Below are positions 1 to 8,897 of a DNA stretch of 64,000 nucleotides, piece by piece. The stretch is taken from NCBI RefSeq assembly GCF_900128895.1, contig NZ_FSQW01000001.1, positions 1,178,001 to 1,242,000 on the forward strand, written 5' to 3'. Made by a program: the position numbers and the translations under genes. The first letter of the stretch is position 1. Every line of letters begins with the position of its first letter. A model generated the notes under the pieces. It was not told the origin of the DNA, searched no databases, and saw nothing but the letters and a program-made list of their open reading frames with translations. This stretch comes from Parasphingorhabdus marina DSM 22363 (GTDB lineage Bacteria > Pseudomonadota > Alphaproteobacteria > Sphingomonadales > Sphingomonadaceae).

Positions 1-2
1 AC

Positions 3-209
3 GAAGAAGTATCGGCATGTCTCAAGGTCAATGCAAATGGTAACGTTGCGGATTTCAAACTGGCTCATCCGGTCGGAAGGATATCGGACAAAATGGCGAA
101 GAAAATTGAACAAGTAGCCCGGAAATGCTGGAATTTTGACAACCATTCCGGTGCTGCCGGCTGGATTCAGGTCGGGCTGGACAAGCGCAAGAAGGCTAAT
201 TCTTTATGA
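3..209 (+). CDS. C-terminal end of an unidentified protein (5' truncated by window edge)
   Basis: The third forward frame is open from the window edge to a TGA, giving the last 68 residues of a protein. It overlaps the ATG of the next gene by 4 nt (ATGA), the same coupling seen throughout this window, which supports it being a real gene. The fragment contains VNANGNVADFKLAHP and ends in a basic stretch (DKRKKANSL). I do not recognise a family; the visible part has no membrane segment. Confidence 0.55.
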   Translation, partial: EEVSACLKVNANGNVADFKLAHPVGRISDKMAKKIEQVARKCWNFDNHSGAAGWIQVGLDKRKKANSL

Positions 210-853
210 CATATACCACCGTAATCTGGGACTTTGGCGGCGTTATCACCAGCTCGCCTTTTGATGCATTTAACCGGCTTGAAGCGGAGCAGGGGCAGCC
301 GAAAGACAGTGTCCGCAGGATCAACTCGGCCAATCCGCATGACAATGCCTGGGCGAAATTCGAGCGTTCGGAAATAGATGCAACGGGCTTTGACCAGCTG
401 TTTGCCGAAGAAGCGCAGGCCATCGGCGTGGAATTGCGGGGAAAAGACGTGCTGGCCTGCCTCGCCGGAGATATCCGGCCGGACATGGTGGCGACGCTCG
501 ACCGGCTGAAAGCCGAGGGTTTTGCGATTGGCTGCATCACCAACAATGTCCCGGCCGGCAAGGGCTCCTCGATGGCGATGGATGACGCCAAGGCCGAAGC
601 AGTGGCGGCGATCATGCAGCGTTTTGATCATGTCATCGAAAGCAGCAAGATCGGTATTCGCAAACCGGATCCGCGGATTTACGAGATGATGTGCGAGGCG
701 CTGGCCGTAAAACCGGCACAGTGCATCTATCTCGATGATCTGGGCATCAACTGCAAACCGGCAGCAGCGCTGGGCATGGCCGCGATCAAGGTGACCGCCG
801 GAGAACAGGCTTTGACCGAGCTTGGCGCGCTTCTGAACAGATCATTTCCATGA
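206..853 (+). CDS. HAD-IA family hydrolase (phosphatase-like)
   Basis: A 215-residue cytoplasmic protein of the haloacid dehalogenase superfamily. Motif I is VIWDFGGVIT near the N-terminus, where the nucleophile Asp is followed by a GG variant, as in HAD-IA phosphatases related to the N-terminal domain of soluble epoxide hydrolase and ACAD10. Motif II is the Thr in CITNN, motif III the Lys in SSKIGIRKPD, and motif IV YLDDLGIN. These four motifs make the fold secure. The substrate is unknown. The start overlaps the stop of the upstream partial gene, suggesting co-transcription. Confidence 0.85.
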   Translation: MTYTTVIWDFGGVITSSPFDAFNRLEAEQGQPKDSVRRINSANPHDNAWAKFERSEIDATGFDQLFAEEAQAIGVELRGKDVLACLAGDIRPDMVATLDRLKAEGFAIGCITNNVPAGKGSSMAMDDAKAEAVAAIMQRFDHVIESSKIGIRKPDPRIYEMMCEALAVKPAQCIYLDDLGINCKPAAALGMAAIKVTAGEQALTELGALLNRSFP

Positions 854-996
854 AATATTAACCATTAGGGTCCAGTGATACTGCGGCATATAGTGTTGCC
901 GGGTTGCGTGTGACGTGTAACCATATTGACATGTTTTGGTCGTCGATTGGTCACGAAACGGTTATAGCGACCTGTGGGTTATAGTTGCGGGGATGT

Positions 997-1812
997 GTGG
1001 TTACTCAGCTGTCAGAAGAAACGGGCGGATTGCTCCCGGTTTTCCGGGGCAACAGGCCGTATGGCCTGGCGATTGTGCTGCTTGCGCTGCTGCTGTTTGT
1101 CCAGCTGATCCGTCTGATCTGGCTGGCCGTCACGCCGATTGGCCCGGTTGGTGGCTGGCAGGCATCCGAAGTCCGCGTGATTCCGCCGCAATCCCGCCTG
1201 GCCCTTTTTCGCAGCTTTGACCCCTTTTACCGCACCGGTCCGGCCAATGACGCCAATGTCGTGACGTCGTTGCAGCTGACCTTGTTCGGTATTCGCATGA
1301 ACGAAGGTTCGGGGCTGGGATCTGCCATTCTCGCCGGGACTGATGGCGTACAAGACAGTTATGCGGTTGGTGATGAGATCATGTCCAGCGTGACCCTGGC
1401 TGCCGTCAAATTTGATCATGTCGTGATTGATCGCAATGGCACAAGAGAAAGCCTCTATCTTGACCAGTCGATCCCGGCGCAGACGATCAGCGCTGATGAA
1501 ATCGGCACGAGTGAAATCGACACGCTGGCGACCGCCGGTTTGTCGGCGGCCGATGCGATGGCGTTCAATCCGCGCATGGAAGATGGCCGGGTTACCGGCA
1601 TCGTGGTCAACCCGAAGGGGGACGGCGCCCTGTTCAGCGCTGCCGGATTGCATGACGGAGATATTATCGTCGCTGTCAACGGCCAGCCGGTCACCTCGGC
1701 AACCGATATTTCTTCTCTTCAACGCCAGATTGCTCCTGGCACCAATCTATCAATCGAAGTCGAACGTGGCGCAGAAGTTGTCCCGATCGTCGTAAATCTG
1801 GGATCTCCATGA
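997..1812 (+). CDS. gspC: Type II secretion system inner-membrane protein GspC
   Basis: About 271 residues: a short cytoplasmic N-terminus, one membrane segment (YGLAIVLLALLLFVQLIRLI), a periplasmic HR region and a C-terminal PDZ domain (AGLHDGDIIVAVNGQPV). GspC links the inner-membrane assembly platform to the GspD secretin. First gene of gspCDEFGLM; its TGA overlaps the gspD ATG. The GTG at 997 has a GGGGA four bases upstream; a TTG four codons earlier at 985 is an alternative. The overall domain order is that of the family; only the exact start is uncertain. Confidence 0.85.
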   Translation: MVTQLSEETGGLLPVFRGNRPYGLAIVLLALLLFVQLIRLIWLAVTPIGPVGGWQASEVRVIPPQSRLALFRSFDPFYRTGPANDANVVTSLQLTLFGIRMNEGSGLGSAILAGTDGVQDSYAVGDEIMSSVTLAAVKFDHVVIDRNGTRESLYLDQSIPAQTISADEIGTSEIDTLATAGLSAADAMAFNPRMEDGRVTGIVVNPKGDGALFSAAGLHDGDIIVAVNGQPVTSATDISSLQRQIAPGTNLSIEVERGAEVVPIVVNLGSP

Positions 1813-3989
1813 TGCAGCGTATTTTGACTCAGCTGGTTTCAGCCCTTTTTCTGTTCGGTGCCCTGGCGGCGCAGCCGGTGGCTGCACAGCACAGCCTGAA
1901 CGTCCGTGATGCAGATATTCGTGCCTTTGTGCAGGATGCTGCACGGGTGACCGGGCGGACATTCATCGTCGACAGCCGGGTCCAGGGCAAGGTGTCCGTG
2001 GTCACCGACCGCCCGCTCAGCCGCAGCGAATATTTCGAGATTTTTCTTTCGACCCTGCGCGCCAATAATCTGGTCGCGATCCCGACAACGCGAGGCGCAT
2101 ATCGTATCCAACCGGCCGATGGTGCGGCGTCGCAACCCACCCGGCTGGGCACGCGTTCGTCCCCGGCAAACCAGTTTGTGACGGAAGTCGTAAGGCTCAA
2201 ATCGATCGAGGCCGCGGCCGCGATTGAGACCCTCCGTCCGCTGATCAGCAAGCAGGGCGCGATTACGGCCAACCGCAATGCCAATAGTCTGGTGATTGTC
2301 GACTATGCCGACAACATCCGCCGGGTGCGCGCGCTGGTTCGGGAAATCGACCGGGACAATGCCGCCAGTACCATTGTCAATCTACGCAATGCGGGTGCGC
2401 GCGAGATCGCGTCTTCGCTCCAGTCACTTGTCCAGGGCGCAGAAGGCACCCGTTCGCCAGTCAATATTGTTGCGATTGACAGCAGCAATTCGCTGGCTTT
2501 CCGGGGCGATCCCGGTGCCGTGGCCCGATTTGCCGAAATGGCGCGGGAGCTGGACCAGCGGGCTGAACTGGGCACCGAAATCCGCGTCCACCGTCTGGAC
2601 TATGCCAATGCCGAACAGCTGTTGCCGGTGATTGAACAGCTGATGGGGCAGGCGGGCCTGTCCACCGTACCCACATCGGTCAGCCCCGAAGGCGGCTCTG
2701 ATGCGGCTGCAGCCAGTCCAACCCCGGTATCCGCCAGCAGCAACAGCATCGCCCGCAGCGGCCCGGCGATCGTCACCCGACTGGAAGGCACCAACGCGAT
2801 TATCGTTGCAGCCAATCCGGACGTGCAGCGGATGATCGGCGAACTGATCCGGCAGCTGGATACCCGGCAGGAACAGGTGGTTGTCGAGGCGATCATTGTT
2901 GAGATCTCTGAAAGTCTCGCCCGTGAACTGGGTGTGCAATGGCTGGTTGGCGGCGAGGACGTGCCCTTTGCCGTGACCAATTTCTCCAACGCCTCGCCAA
3001 ATATCGTGGATATTGCCGGCGGCCTGCTTGCGGACGAGTTTGACAGCACCACGACCACCACAACCGACACGTCAACAACGGTGACGACCAACAGCGCGGT
3101 TGGAGATGCGCTGGAACAAAATGCTGCGGATGCAATTCTGGGCGCGCGTGGCGGATTTGCCGGATTTGCAACATCGCTCGGTGGCAATGCGGTACTGGGT
3201 GCGATCATCAACGCTGTGCAGTCCGACACCGACAGCAATATCCTCTCGACACCGTCGCTGACCGTGAACAACAATCTCAAGGGCAGCATCCTGTTTGGTC
3301 AGGAAATTCCGGTTTCGACCGGCGAAGCGCTGTCGAACAATTTCGACAATGCCTTCCGCACGATCCAGCGACAGAATGTCGGTATCGAGCTGGAAGTCAC
3401 ACCGCAGATCAATGCTGGCCAGGAAGTGCGCATGGAATTGCGTCAGCAGGTCAGTTCGATTGCCGGGCCGGTGTCGGATGACTTCAACGAGCTGATCATC
3501 AACAAGCGCGAGATCAACACGACCGTCACGGTTGGTGACGGCGAGATCATTGCGCTGGGCGGTCTGCTCGACGACAATGAACGTCGCACGATCCAGAAAA
3601 TCCCGTTCCTCGGCGACATTCCGCTGATCGGCGAATTGTTTAAATCCCGCGGCCGATCGCGGACCAAGACCAACCTCATGGTCTTCATCCGCCCGACGAT
3701 CCTCAAGGACCCGAGTGATGCGCGTCGCTTCTCGAGCAATCGCTATGGTTATATCCGTGGACGCCAGATGATCCAGAATCCGGATGTGGAACCGTCGCTG
3801 GATGTTCTGGTTCGTGATTATCTGGGCACAGTTCCGCCATCGGCCGGACCACGCCCCGGAGACGAGATTATCTATGCTCCCGGAGCGGAACCGCAGGCAC
3901 CAGTCACACCGCAAACCGAAGTCGCGCCGGTGGAGGTACCGCCAAGCGAGGCGACCGACGCAGAACCAGTGGATCAGAATGATCAATGA
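1809..3989 (+). CDS. gspD: Type II secretion system outer-membrane secretin GspD
   Basis: A 726-residue precursor with a signal peptide (LFLFGALAAQPVAAQ then cleavage), N0-N3 periplasmic domains and a C-terminal secretin domain containing NTTVTVGDGEIIALGGLL and VPFLGDIPLIGELF-like sequence (seen as IPFLGDIPLIGELFKS). It forms the outer-membrane channel through which folded exoproteins leave. Two oddities are visible: a threonine run (DSTTTTTTDTSTTVTT) just before the secretin core, and a Pro/Glu-rich tail of about 40 residues after the barrel region. The tail may be where a pilotin would bind, but that is inference. ATGA overlaps on both sides couple it to gspC and gspE. Confidence 0.95.
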   Translation: MMQRILTQLVSALFLFGALAAQPVAAQHSLNVRDADIRAFVQDAARVTGRTFIVDSRVQGKVSVVTDRPLSRSEYFEIFLSTLRANNLVAIPTTRGAYRIQPADGAASQPTRLGTRSSPANQFVTEVVRLKSIEAAAAIETLRPLISKQGAITANRNANSLVIVDYADNIRRVRALVREIDRDNAASTIVNLRNAGAREIASSLQSLVQGAEGTRSPVNIVAIDSSNSLAFRGDPGAVARFAEMARELDQRAELGTEIRVHRLDYANAEQLLPVIEQLMGQAGLSTVPTSVSPEGGSDAAAASPTPVSASSNSIARSGPAIVTRLEGTNAIIVAANPDVQRMIGELIRQLDTRQEQVVVEAIIVEISESLARELGVQWLVGGEDVPFAVTNFSNASPNIVDIAGGLLADEFDSTTTTTTDTSTTVTTNSAVGDALEQNAADAILGARGGFAGFATSLGGNAVLGAIINAVQSDTDSNILSTPSLTVNNNLKGSILFGQEIPVSTGEALSNNFDNAFRTIQRQNVGIELEVTPQINAGQEVRMELRQQVSSIAGPVSDDFNELIINKREINTTVTVGDGEIIALGGLLDDNERRTIQKIPFLGDIPLIGELFKSRGRSRTKTNLMVFIRPTILKDPSDARRFSSNRYGYIRGRQMIQNPDVEPSLDVLVRDYLGTVPPSAGPRPGDEIIYAPGAEPQAPVTPQTEVAPVEVPPSEATDAEPVDQNDQ

Positions 3990-5554
3990 CGGACAGTTCG
4001 GCTCTTCCTGAACAACCGGCCGTTTCTGACGGGATCGGCGAAACTGGTGAGCTGACGTCTCCAGCCATGCCAGCTGCCGCAGAAATCCCGTATGGATTCG
4101 CGCGCGATCATGGGGTGCTGCTGTCTCCGGAAGTCTCCGACCCGCCAAAGCTGCTGATGCGAACCGGCGGGGATCCCGTAACTTTGCTCGAGGTTCGCCG
4201 GTACTTGTCACGGCCGTTCGAGATTGTCGAGGTGGATGCTGATCAGTTCGACCGGCTCTTGTCCGAACGCTATGCCATGGATGGCAGTGCCGCATCGCTG
4301 GCCAGTTCGCTGGATACCGAAGGGCTGGACGATATTGCCGGCGATATTCCGAGCGCCGAAGACCTGCTCGACAGCGCGGATGACGCGCCGACCATTCGCC
4401 TGATCAACGGTATCATCGCCGAAGCGGCGCGGCAGGGTGCATCGGATATCCATATCGAACCCTATGAAACCGGTCTGGTGGTGCGGATGCGGGTTGATGG
4501 TGTGCTGCACGAGAAACTGAAAATGCCGCCACATGTCGCATCGGTCATCGTCAACCGGATCAAGGTCATGGCACGGCTCGACATTGCCGAGCGCCGGATT
4601 CCGCAGGACGGCCGGATCAGCCTGACCCTGGGCGGAAAACTGCTCGATGTTCGCGTGTCGACATTGCCCAATCGCGCAAACGAGCGGGTTGTGATGCGGA
4701 TTCTCGACAAGGACAATGCCGGCATATCGATGGGTGATCTCGGCATGACCGATGCAACCCGCCAGATTGTGGAGGATGCGCTGGCGCAGCCCAATGGTAT
4801 CCTGCTGGTGACCGGGCCGACCGGTTCCGGGAAAACCACGACGCTCTATGCCGGACTGAAACAGCTGAATGACGGCAGCCGCAATATTTTGACGGTGGAA
4901 GATCCCGTCGAATATGCGGTGGAAGGCATTGGCCAGACCCAGGTCAACGCCAAGGTCGGGCTCAGCTTCGCCGCCGGACTGCGCGCCATTTTGCGGCAGG
5001 ATCCGGATGTCGTCATGGTCGGTGAGATTCGCGATCGCGAAACCGCTGAAATCGCCGTGCAGGCCTCTCTGACCGGGCATCTGGTACTGTCCACCGTGCA
5101 CACCAACGATGCGGTCGGTGCGATCACCCGGATGCGGGACATGAATGTCGAACCGTTTCTGCTCGCTTCAACCTTGCGCGCGATTGTCGCACAGCGGCTG
5201 GTTCGAAAATTGTGCCCCGACTGCCGGGTCCCGGTTGAAGCCGAGGCCGGACTGGCTTCCTTGCTGGGACTGGCGCCCGGTTCAGTGATTTATCGCGAAG
5301 CCGGCTGCGAAACCTGCAATCATACCGGGTTTCAGGGGCGCGTCGGTGTCTACGAAGCCGTGCCGGTGGATGACACGATCCGCAAATATATCAACGAGGG
5401 CGCCGACGAAGCGCTGATTTCTGCCCATGCTTTCCGGTCCCGCCCGACCCTGGGCTCGGCCGCGGCAGCGCTGGTCGAACAGGGGCTGACCACGGCGGAA
5501 GAGGCGATCCGCATATCCCGCCGCATCAGTTCGGATGAGGCGCCGGGTGCCTGA
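3986..5554 (+). CDS. gspE: Type II secretion ATPase GspE
   Basis: A 522-residue cytoplasmic AAA-type secretion ATPase that powers pseudopilus assembly. Walker A GPTGSGKT is at 277-284, Asp box NILTVEDPVEY just after 300, Walker B DVVMVGEIRD at 341-350 and the His box TGHLVLSTVHTND at 364-375. A tetracysteine zinc module is present (CPDC 410-413 and CETC 441-444), as in canonical GspE. The N1E region (residues 35-135) would contact the cytoplasmic domain of GspL, encoded downstream. Start overlaps the gspD stop; the end overlaps gspF by 20 nt. Confidence 0.95.
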   Translation: MTDSSALPEQPAVSDGIGETGELTSPAMPAAAEIPYGFARDHGVLLSPEVSDPPKLLMRTGGDPVTLLEVRRYLSRPFEIVEVDADQFDRLLSERYAMDGSAASLASSLDTEGLDDIAGDIPSAEDLLDSADDAPTIRLINGIIAEAARQGASDIHIEPYETGLVVRMRVDGVLHEKLKMPPHVASVIVNRIKVMARLDIAERRIPQDGRISLTLGGKLLDVRVSTLPNRANERVVMRILDKDNAGISMGDLGMTDATRQIVEDALAQPNGILLVTGPTGSGKTTTLYAGLKQLNDGSRNILTVEDPVEYAVEGIGQTQVNAKVGLSFAAGLRAILRQDPDVVMVGEIRDRETAEIAVQASLTGHLVLSTVHTNDAVGAITRMRDMNVEPFLLASTLRAIVAQRLVRKLCPDCRVPVEAEAGLASLLGLAPGSVIYREAGCETCNHTGFQGRVGVYEAVPVDDTIRKYINEGADEALISAHAFRSRPTLGSAAAALVEQGLTTAEEAIRISRRISSDEAPGA

Positions 5555-6761
5555 ATATTCCTACACTGCGATTGACCCCAAGGGTCGCCAGAAAACCGGC
5601 CAGCTGTCCGGTGCGAATGATGATGCCGTCCGTCAGAAGCTGGCACGCCGCGACCTGCATGTCGTAAAGATCGCACCGAGTCTGGCATCCGATGCGTCGA
5701 AAGAACGGCCGCTTTTTGGCCGCAAGAAACTGAATGCCAAGGAACTGACCCTGTTTACGCGCCAGCTGTCCTCGCTGGTACAGGTCACCCCGCTGGAAGA
5801 AGCCCTGCGGACTATCGGTATGCAGAATGAAAAGGCGCATGTTCGCGACCGCATCGGTGCGGTTCATGGCGGCGTGCTGGAGGGGCAGAGACTGGCCGAA
5901 GCGATGCGCCGCGAACCGGCGAGCTTTCCGCCGCTCTATCGCGCGATGATCTCCGCCGGTGAAAGCTCCGGTACTTTGCCGGACATTGCCGAGCGCCTCG
6001 CGGCCCTGCTCGAGCGTCAGGCCGAAATGCGCGGAAAGCTGATCAGTGCGCTGGCTTATCCGATCATCCTCGCGCTGGTTGCGATCCTGGTCGTGGCTCT
6101 GCTGATGATCGCGGTGGTGCCGAAAGTGGTTGAGCAATTTGATAATGTGAACCAGCAACTGCCCTTTGTGACCCGGCTGGTAATCGGCATTTCGGATTTT
6201 CTGGCCAACTGGTACTGGGCACTGGCCGCGATGATTGTGGTGCTGGGCCTGATCGCCTGGCGCGCTCTGAAAGAGCCGCAGATCAAATACAGGTTCGACG
6301 CGTTTCTTTTGAAGCTCCCGTTTTTTGGCCGCCTGATCCGAGATCTGCACGCGGCGCGACTGGCCCGGACGCTGTCGACCATGGTGGCGAGCCGTCTGCC
6401 GATCCTGGAAGGCCTGCGCCTGACCACAGGCACGATTGGCAATTCGGTGCTGCGCAAGGCGTCGGAGGACATGATCGAGGCCATTCGTGGCGGCGGCAGT
6501 CTCTCCAATGCGCTCAAAAATGCCGGCGTTTTTCCGCCAATGCTGATCTATCTGGCCGCCAGTGGAGAAGCGTCCGGGCAGCTGGACGAGATGCTGGCGC
6601 GGGCGGCAGACTATCTGGAGCGTGAGTTTGACAATTTCAGCTCCACCGCGCTCTCCTTGCTCGAACCGCTGATCATCGTCGCGATGGGCGGTGTTGTTGC
6701 GGTAGTGATTCTCGCTATATTGCTGCCGATCTTGCAACTTCAAAATCTGGCGGGATTGTGA
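5535..6761 (+). CDS. gspF: Type II secretion inner-membrane platform protein GspF
   Basis: A 408-residue polytopic protein with two homologous GspF/PilC domains. It begins YSYTAIDPKGRQKTGQL, the family signature, and has a first core at LFTRQLSSLVQVTPLEEAL and a second at HAARLARTLSTMVASRLPI. Three hydrophobic segments fit the known topology. It anchors the assembly platform under the pseudopilus. The ATG at 5535 lies inside gspE; a GTG at 5547 preceded by GAGG at six bases is an equally good start. The stop forms GTGA with a possible early gspG start. Confidence 0.93.
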   Translation: MRRRVPEYSYTAIDPKGRQKTGQLSGANDDAVRQKLARRDLHVVKIAPSLASDASKERPLFGRKKLNAKELTLFTRQLSSLVQVTPLEEALRTIGMQNEKAHVRDRIGAVHGGVLEGQRLAEAMRREPASFPPLYRAMISAGESSGTLPDIAERLAALLERQAEMRGKLISALAYPIILALVAILVVALLMIAVVPKVVEQFDNVNQQLPFVTRLVIGISDFLANWYWALAAMIVVLGLIAWRALKEPQIKYRFDAFLLKLPFFGRLIRDLHAARLARTLSTMVASRLPILEGLRLTTGTIGNSVLRKASEDMIEAIRGGGSLSNALKNAGVFPPMLIYLAASGEASGQLDEMLARAADYLEREFDNFSSTALSLLEPLIIVAMGGVVAVVILAILLPILQLQNLAGL

Positions 6762-6784
6762 GGCCCGCAATGACAGGAAAGACC

Positions 6785-7258
6785 ATGCCCGAGACAGAAA
6801 ACCCGATGGCGGAAAACGCCGAACCCGCGCAGAAAAGCAGGCGCAAGCGCAATGGCTTTACGCTGGTCGAGCTGATGGTGGTGATTTTCATCCTCGGCTT
6901 GCTGACCACGATTGTCGTGATCAATGTCCTGCCAAGCCAGGATCGGGCGATGACCGAAAAGGCGCGGTCAGATATAGCCACGTTGAGCCAGGCGCTGGAA
7001 ATGTACCGGCTGGACAATCTCACTTATCCGACATCTGCTGACGGGCTCAAGGCGCTGTCGCAGCCTCCGGGCTCTCTGCCGGCATCCTCGCGCTACCGCA
7101 AGGGCGGCTATATCAAGAACCTGCCCGATGATCCGTGGGGTCGGCCCTATCAATATGACAATCCCGGACGCCGCGGACCGGGTTTTGATCTCTATTCGCT
7201 CGGTGCCGATGGTGCGCCCGGCGGCGAAGACGAGAATGCGGATATCTATGCAGAATAG
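6785..7258 (+). CDS. gspG: Type II secretion major pseudopilin GspG
   Basis: Major pseudopilin with the prepilin-peptidase site NG/FTLVELMVVIFIL: cleavage after Gly, N-methylated Phe and the conserved Glu at +5. The C-terminal region holds the GspG calcium-loop signature (KNLPDDPWGRPYQY and YSLGADGAPGGEDENADI). The ATG at 6785 follows an AGGAAAG ribosome site at ideal spacing and gives 157 residues with a 24-residue leader; the frame stays open to GTG 6758, which overlaps the gspF stop. The leader is long and basic only near its end. The next gene is gspL, so no minor pseudopilin follows as is usual. Confidence 0.93.
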   Translation: MPETENPMAENAEPAQKSRRKRNGFTLVELMVVIFILGLLTTIVVINVLPSQDRAMTEKARSDIATLSQALEMYRLDNLTYPTSADGLKALSQPPGSLPASSRYRKGGYIKNLPDDPWGRPYQYDNPGRRGPGFDLYSLGADGAPGGEDENADIYAE

Positions 7259-7270
7259 GTGCGCTAACTG

Positions 7271-8392
7271 ATGACACGGCATCTGCTTGTCACCGTTTTT
7301 CCGGTTTCGGAGGAACAGGCGCTGCACTGGTGGCTGTTCGAGGACGGCCAGCTGGTCCAGACCGGCTGTGACACCGATCCGATGCTGGCGGCCGGCCTGA
7401 AGCTGCCCGCCCATGCGGAGGACGTCCGTTGCGCTGCGCTGGTGCCGTCCGCCATGACCACGGTGCGCTGGCACGATCCGGTTGAGGATGCGACGGAGAA
7501 ACAGGTGCTGGCGGCCGCAATGCTGGCAGCAGAAGATGAAGCGATTGCCGGCAAGCCGGTCCACGTCGCGGCCGCTCTTGCACCCTCCGGAACCGTGGCA
7601 ACTGCAACCATTGATGATGCGATTTTTCGGAACGGCGTTTTGCGGTGTCAGGAACTGGGATTTGATCCGGATGTGATAGTGCCATCCGGCTGGCTGGTGG
7701 ATCCGGCGGCAGGGGAGCTGGTGGAAGCCGATTTCGGCTTTGACCGCGTGCTGCGACGCGAGGACATGATCATTCCCGACGACCCGTCCCTGCGCGACTA
7801 TCTGACCGCAGGCGAGACCGCCCGCATGCTCAGTGAAGCGGAAACACTGGCTGCATTGTCGAGGGCGGGTGAAGCCGATCAGTTGAATCTGCGTTCAGGC
7901 ATCCATGCCCGGAAACAGAGCCGTTCGATGACGGCGCTTCAGCGCAAGGCGCTGGTGTGGACAGCTGCGGTACTGCTGATCGTGTCGCTCGCGATACCGC
8001 TGATGCAGATGGCGAAATATTACTGGGCTGCGGATTCGGCTGATGAAGCGGCGCTGCAAGCCGCCACGGCCGTGCTGGGACCGGTGGACAATCTGGACGC
8101 GGCGGAGCGTCAGCTGGACAATCGACTGGCTCAGGAAAACCGGGGCAATGGAGTCTTCTCGGTCCCGGCATCTGCACTTTTTGAAGCCCTGCAACAGGCG
8201 CCCGGTGTCACGGTCGACCGGCTGGGCTATGAACGGGCAGGTATTGTGGCGGCGACCCTGTCGGCAGTGCGAAACGAGGATATCAATCCGGTTTTGCTGG
8301 CCGTCCAGAAAGCCGGATATGCCATTACCGCCACCCCGCGCACCGACGCCACCGGCACGGCCAAGGCGGACATTACGGTGAGGGCGCCATGA
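7271..8392 (+). CDS. gspL: Type II secretion protein GspL
   Basis: A 373-residue bitopic protein: a cytoplasmic actin-like domain (about residues 1-215), one membrane helix (ALVWTAAVLLIVSLAIPLM) and a short periplasmic ferredoxin-like domain. GspL recruits GspE to the membrane and pairs with GspM. Recognition is based on architecture, position next to gspM and the opening pattern (LLVTVFPVSEEQALHWWLF), since GspL is weakly conserved. It starts 12 nt after gspG stops and its own stop overlaps gspM by 4 nt. Confidence 0.85.
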   Translation: MTRHLLVTVFPVSEEQALHWWLFEDGQLVQTGCDTDPMLAAGLKLPAHAEDVRCAALVPSAMTTVRWHDPVEDATEKQVLAAAMLAAEDEAIAGKPVHVAAALAPSGTVATATIDDAIFRNGVLRCQELGFDPDVIVPSGWLVDPAAGELVEADFGFDRVLRREDMIIPDDPSLRDYLTAGETARMLSEAETLAALSRAGEADQLNLRSGIHARKQSRSMTALQRKALVWTAAVLLIVSLAIPLMQMAKYYWAADSADEAALQAATAVLGPVDNLDAAERQLDNRLAQENRGNGVFSVPASALFEALQQAPGVTVDRLGYERAGIVAATLSAVRNEDINPVLLAVQKAGYAITATPRTDATGTAKADITVRAP

Positions 8393-8883
8393 TGACAGGA
8401 TTGCGGGACTGGTTCGCGGCGCTCAGCCAGCGCGAGAAAATCATGATTGGCATATTGGCGGTGCTGGTCGCTCTGACCGTGGCCTGGTACGGTATTTACA
8501 AGCCGTTTTCGGCGGCATCAGAAGCCGCATCGATTCGGTATCATGAAGCGGTCGAGCGTCAGACCCGAATGGAAGCCAAGGTCACCGCGTTAACCGCCCC
8601 GGCTGCAGAAGCGCCGGGTCAGCTCACCGGCAGCATCAACGCTCATGTCAGCCGCCGGGCTGGCGAGGCAGGATTTGAAGTCGGACGCCTCGACGCACAA
8701 GCCAATGGCGGGGTCGACCTGGTGATCGATTCGGCACGGCCAACCGCGCTGTTTGCCTGGTTGTCGGAACTGGAGCGGGAAGGGGTGGCCGTCACTCGGC
8801 TGTCTGTCGAGCCCGCCGCTCCCGGAACGGTGACAGCGACAATCGGCCTCAGGGCACGCGATACGTCCGCGAGCGGAGAATAG
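8389..8883 (+). CDS. gspM: Type II secretion protein GspM
   Basis: A 164-residue bitopic inner-membrane protein: short cytoplasmic N-terminus with the family-typical LSQREKIMI, one helix (GILAVLVALTVAWYGIY) and a small periplasmic ferredoxin-like domain. It stabilises GspL in the platform. Last gene of the operon; it ends 14 nt before the convergent desaturase gene, and I see no hairpin-plus-T terminator in that gap. No gspN or gspO (prepilin peptidase) follows. Confidence 0.87.
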   Translation: MMTGLRDWFAALSQREKIMIGILAVLVALTVAWYGIYKPFSAASEAASIRYHEAVERQTRMEAKVTALTAPAAEAPGQLTGSINAHVSRRAGEAGFEVGRLDAQANGGVDLVIDSARPTALFAWLSELEREGVAVTRLSVEPAAPGTVTATIGLRARDTSASGE

Positions 8884-8897
8884 CGGCTATTCGGTTA

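Noticed and set aside
3072-4295. A 407-codon minus-strand open frame opposite gspD/gspE
   Set aside because: It is the mirror of strongly coding, high-GC plus-strand genes; its translation has no recognisable motif. Several others behave alike (5526-6770, 11879-13222, 15091-16278, 50880-52256).
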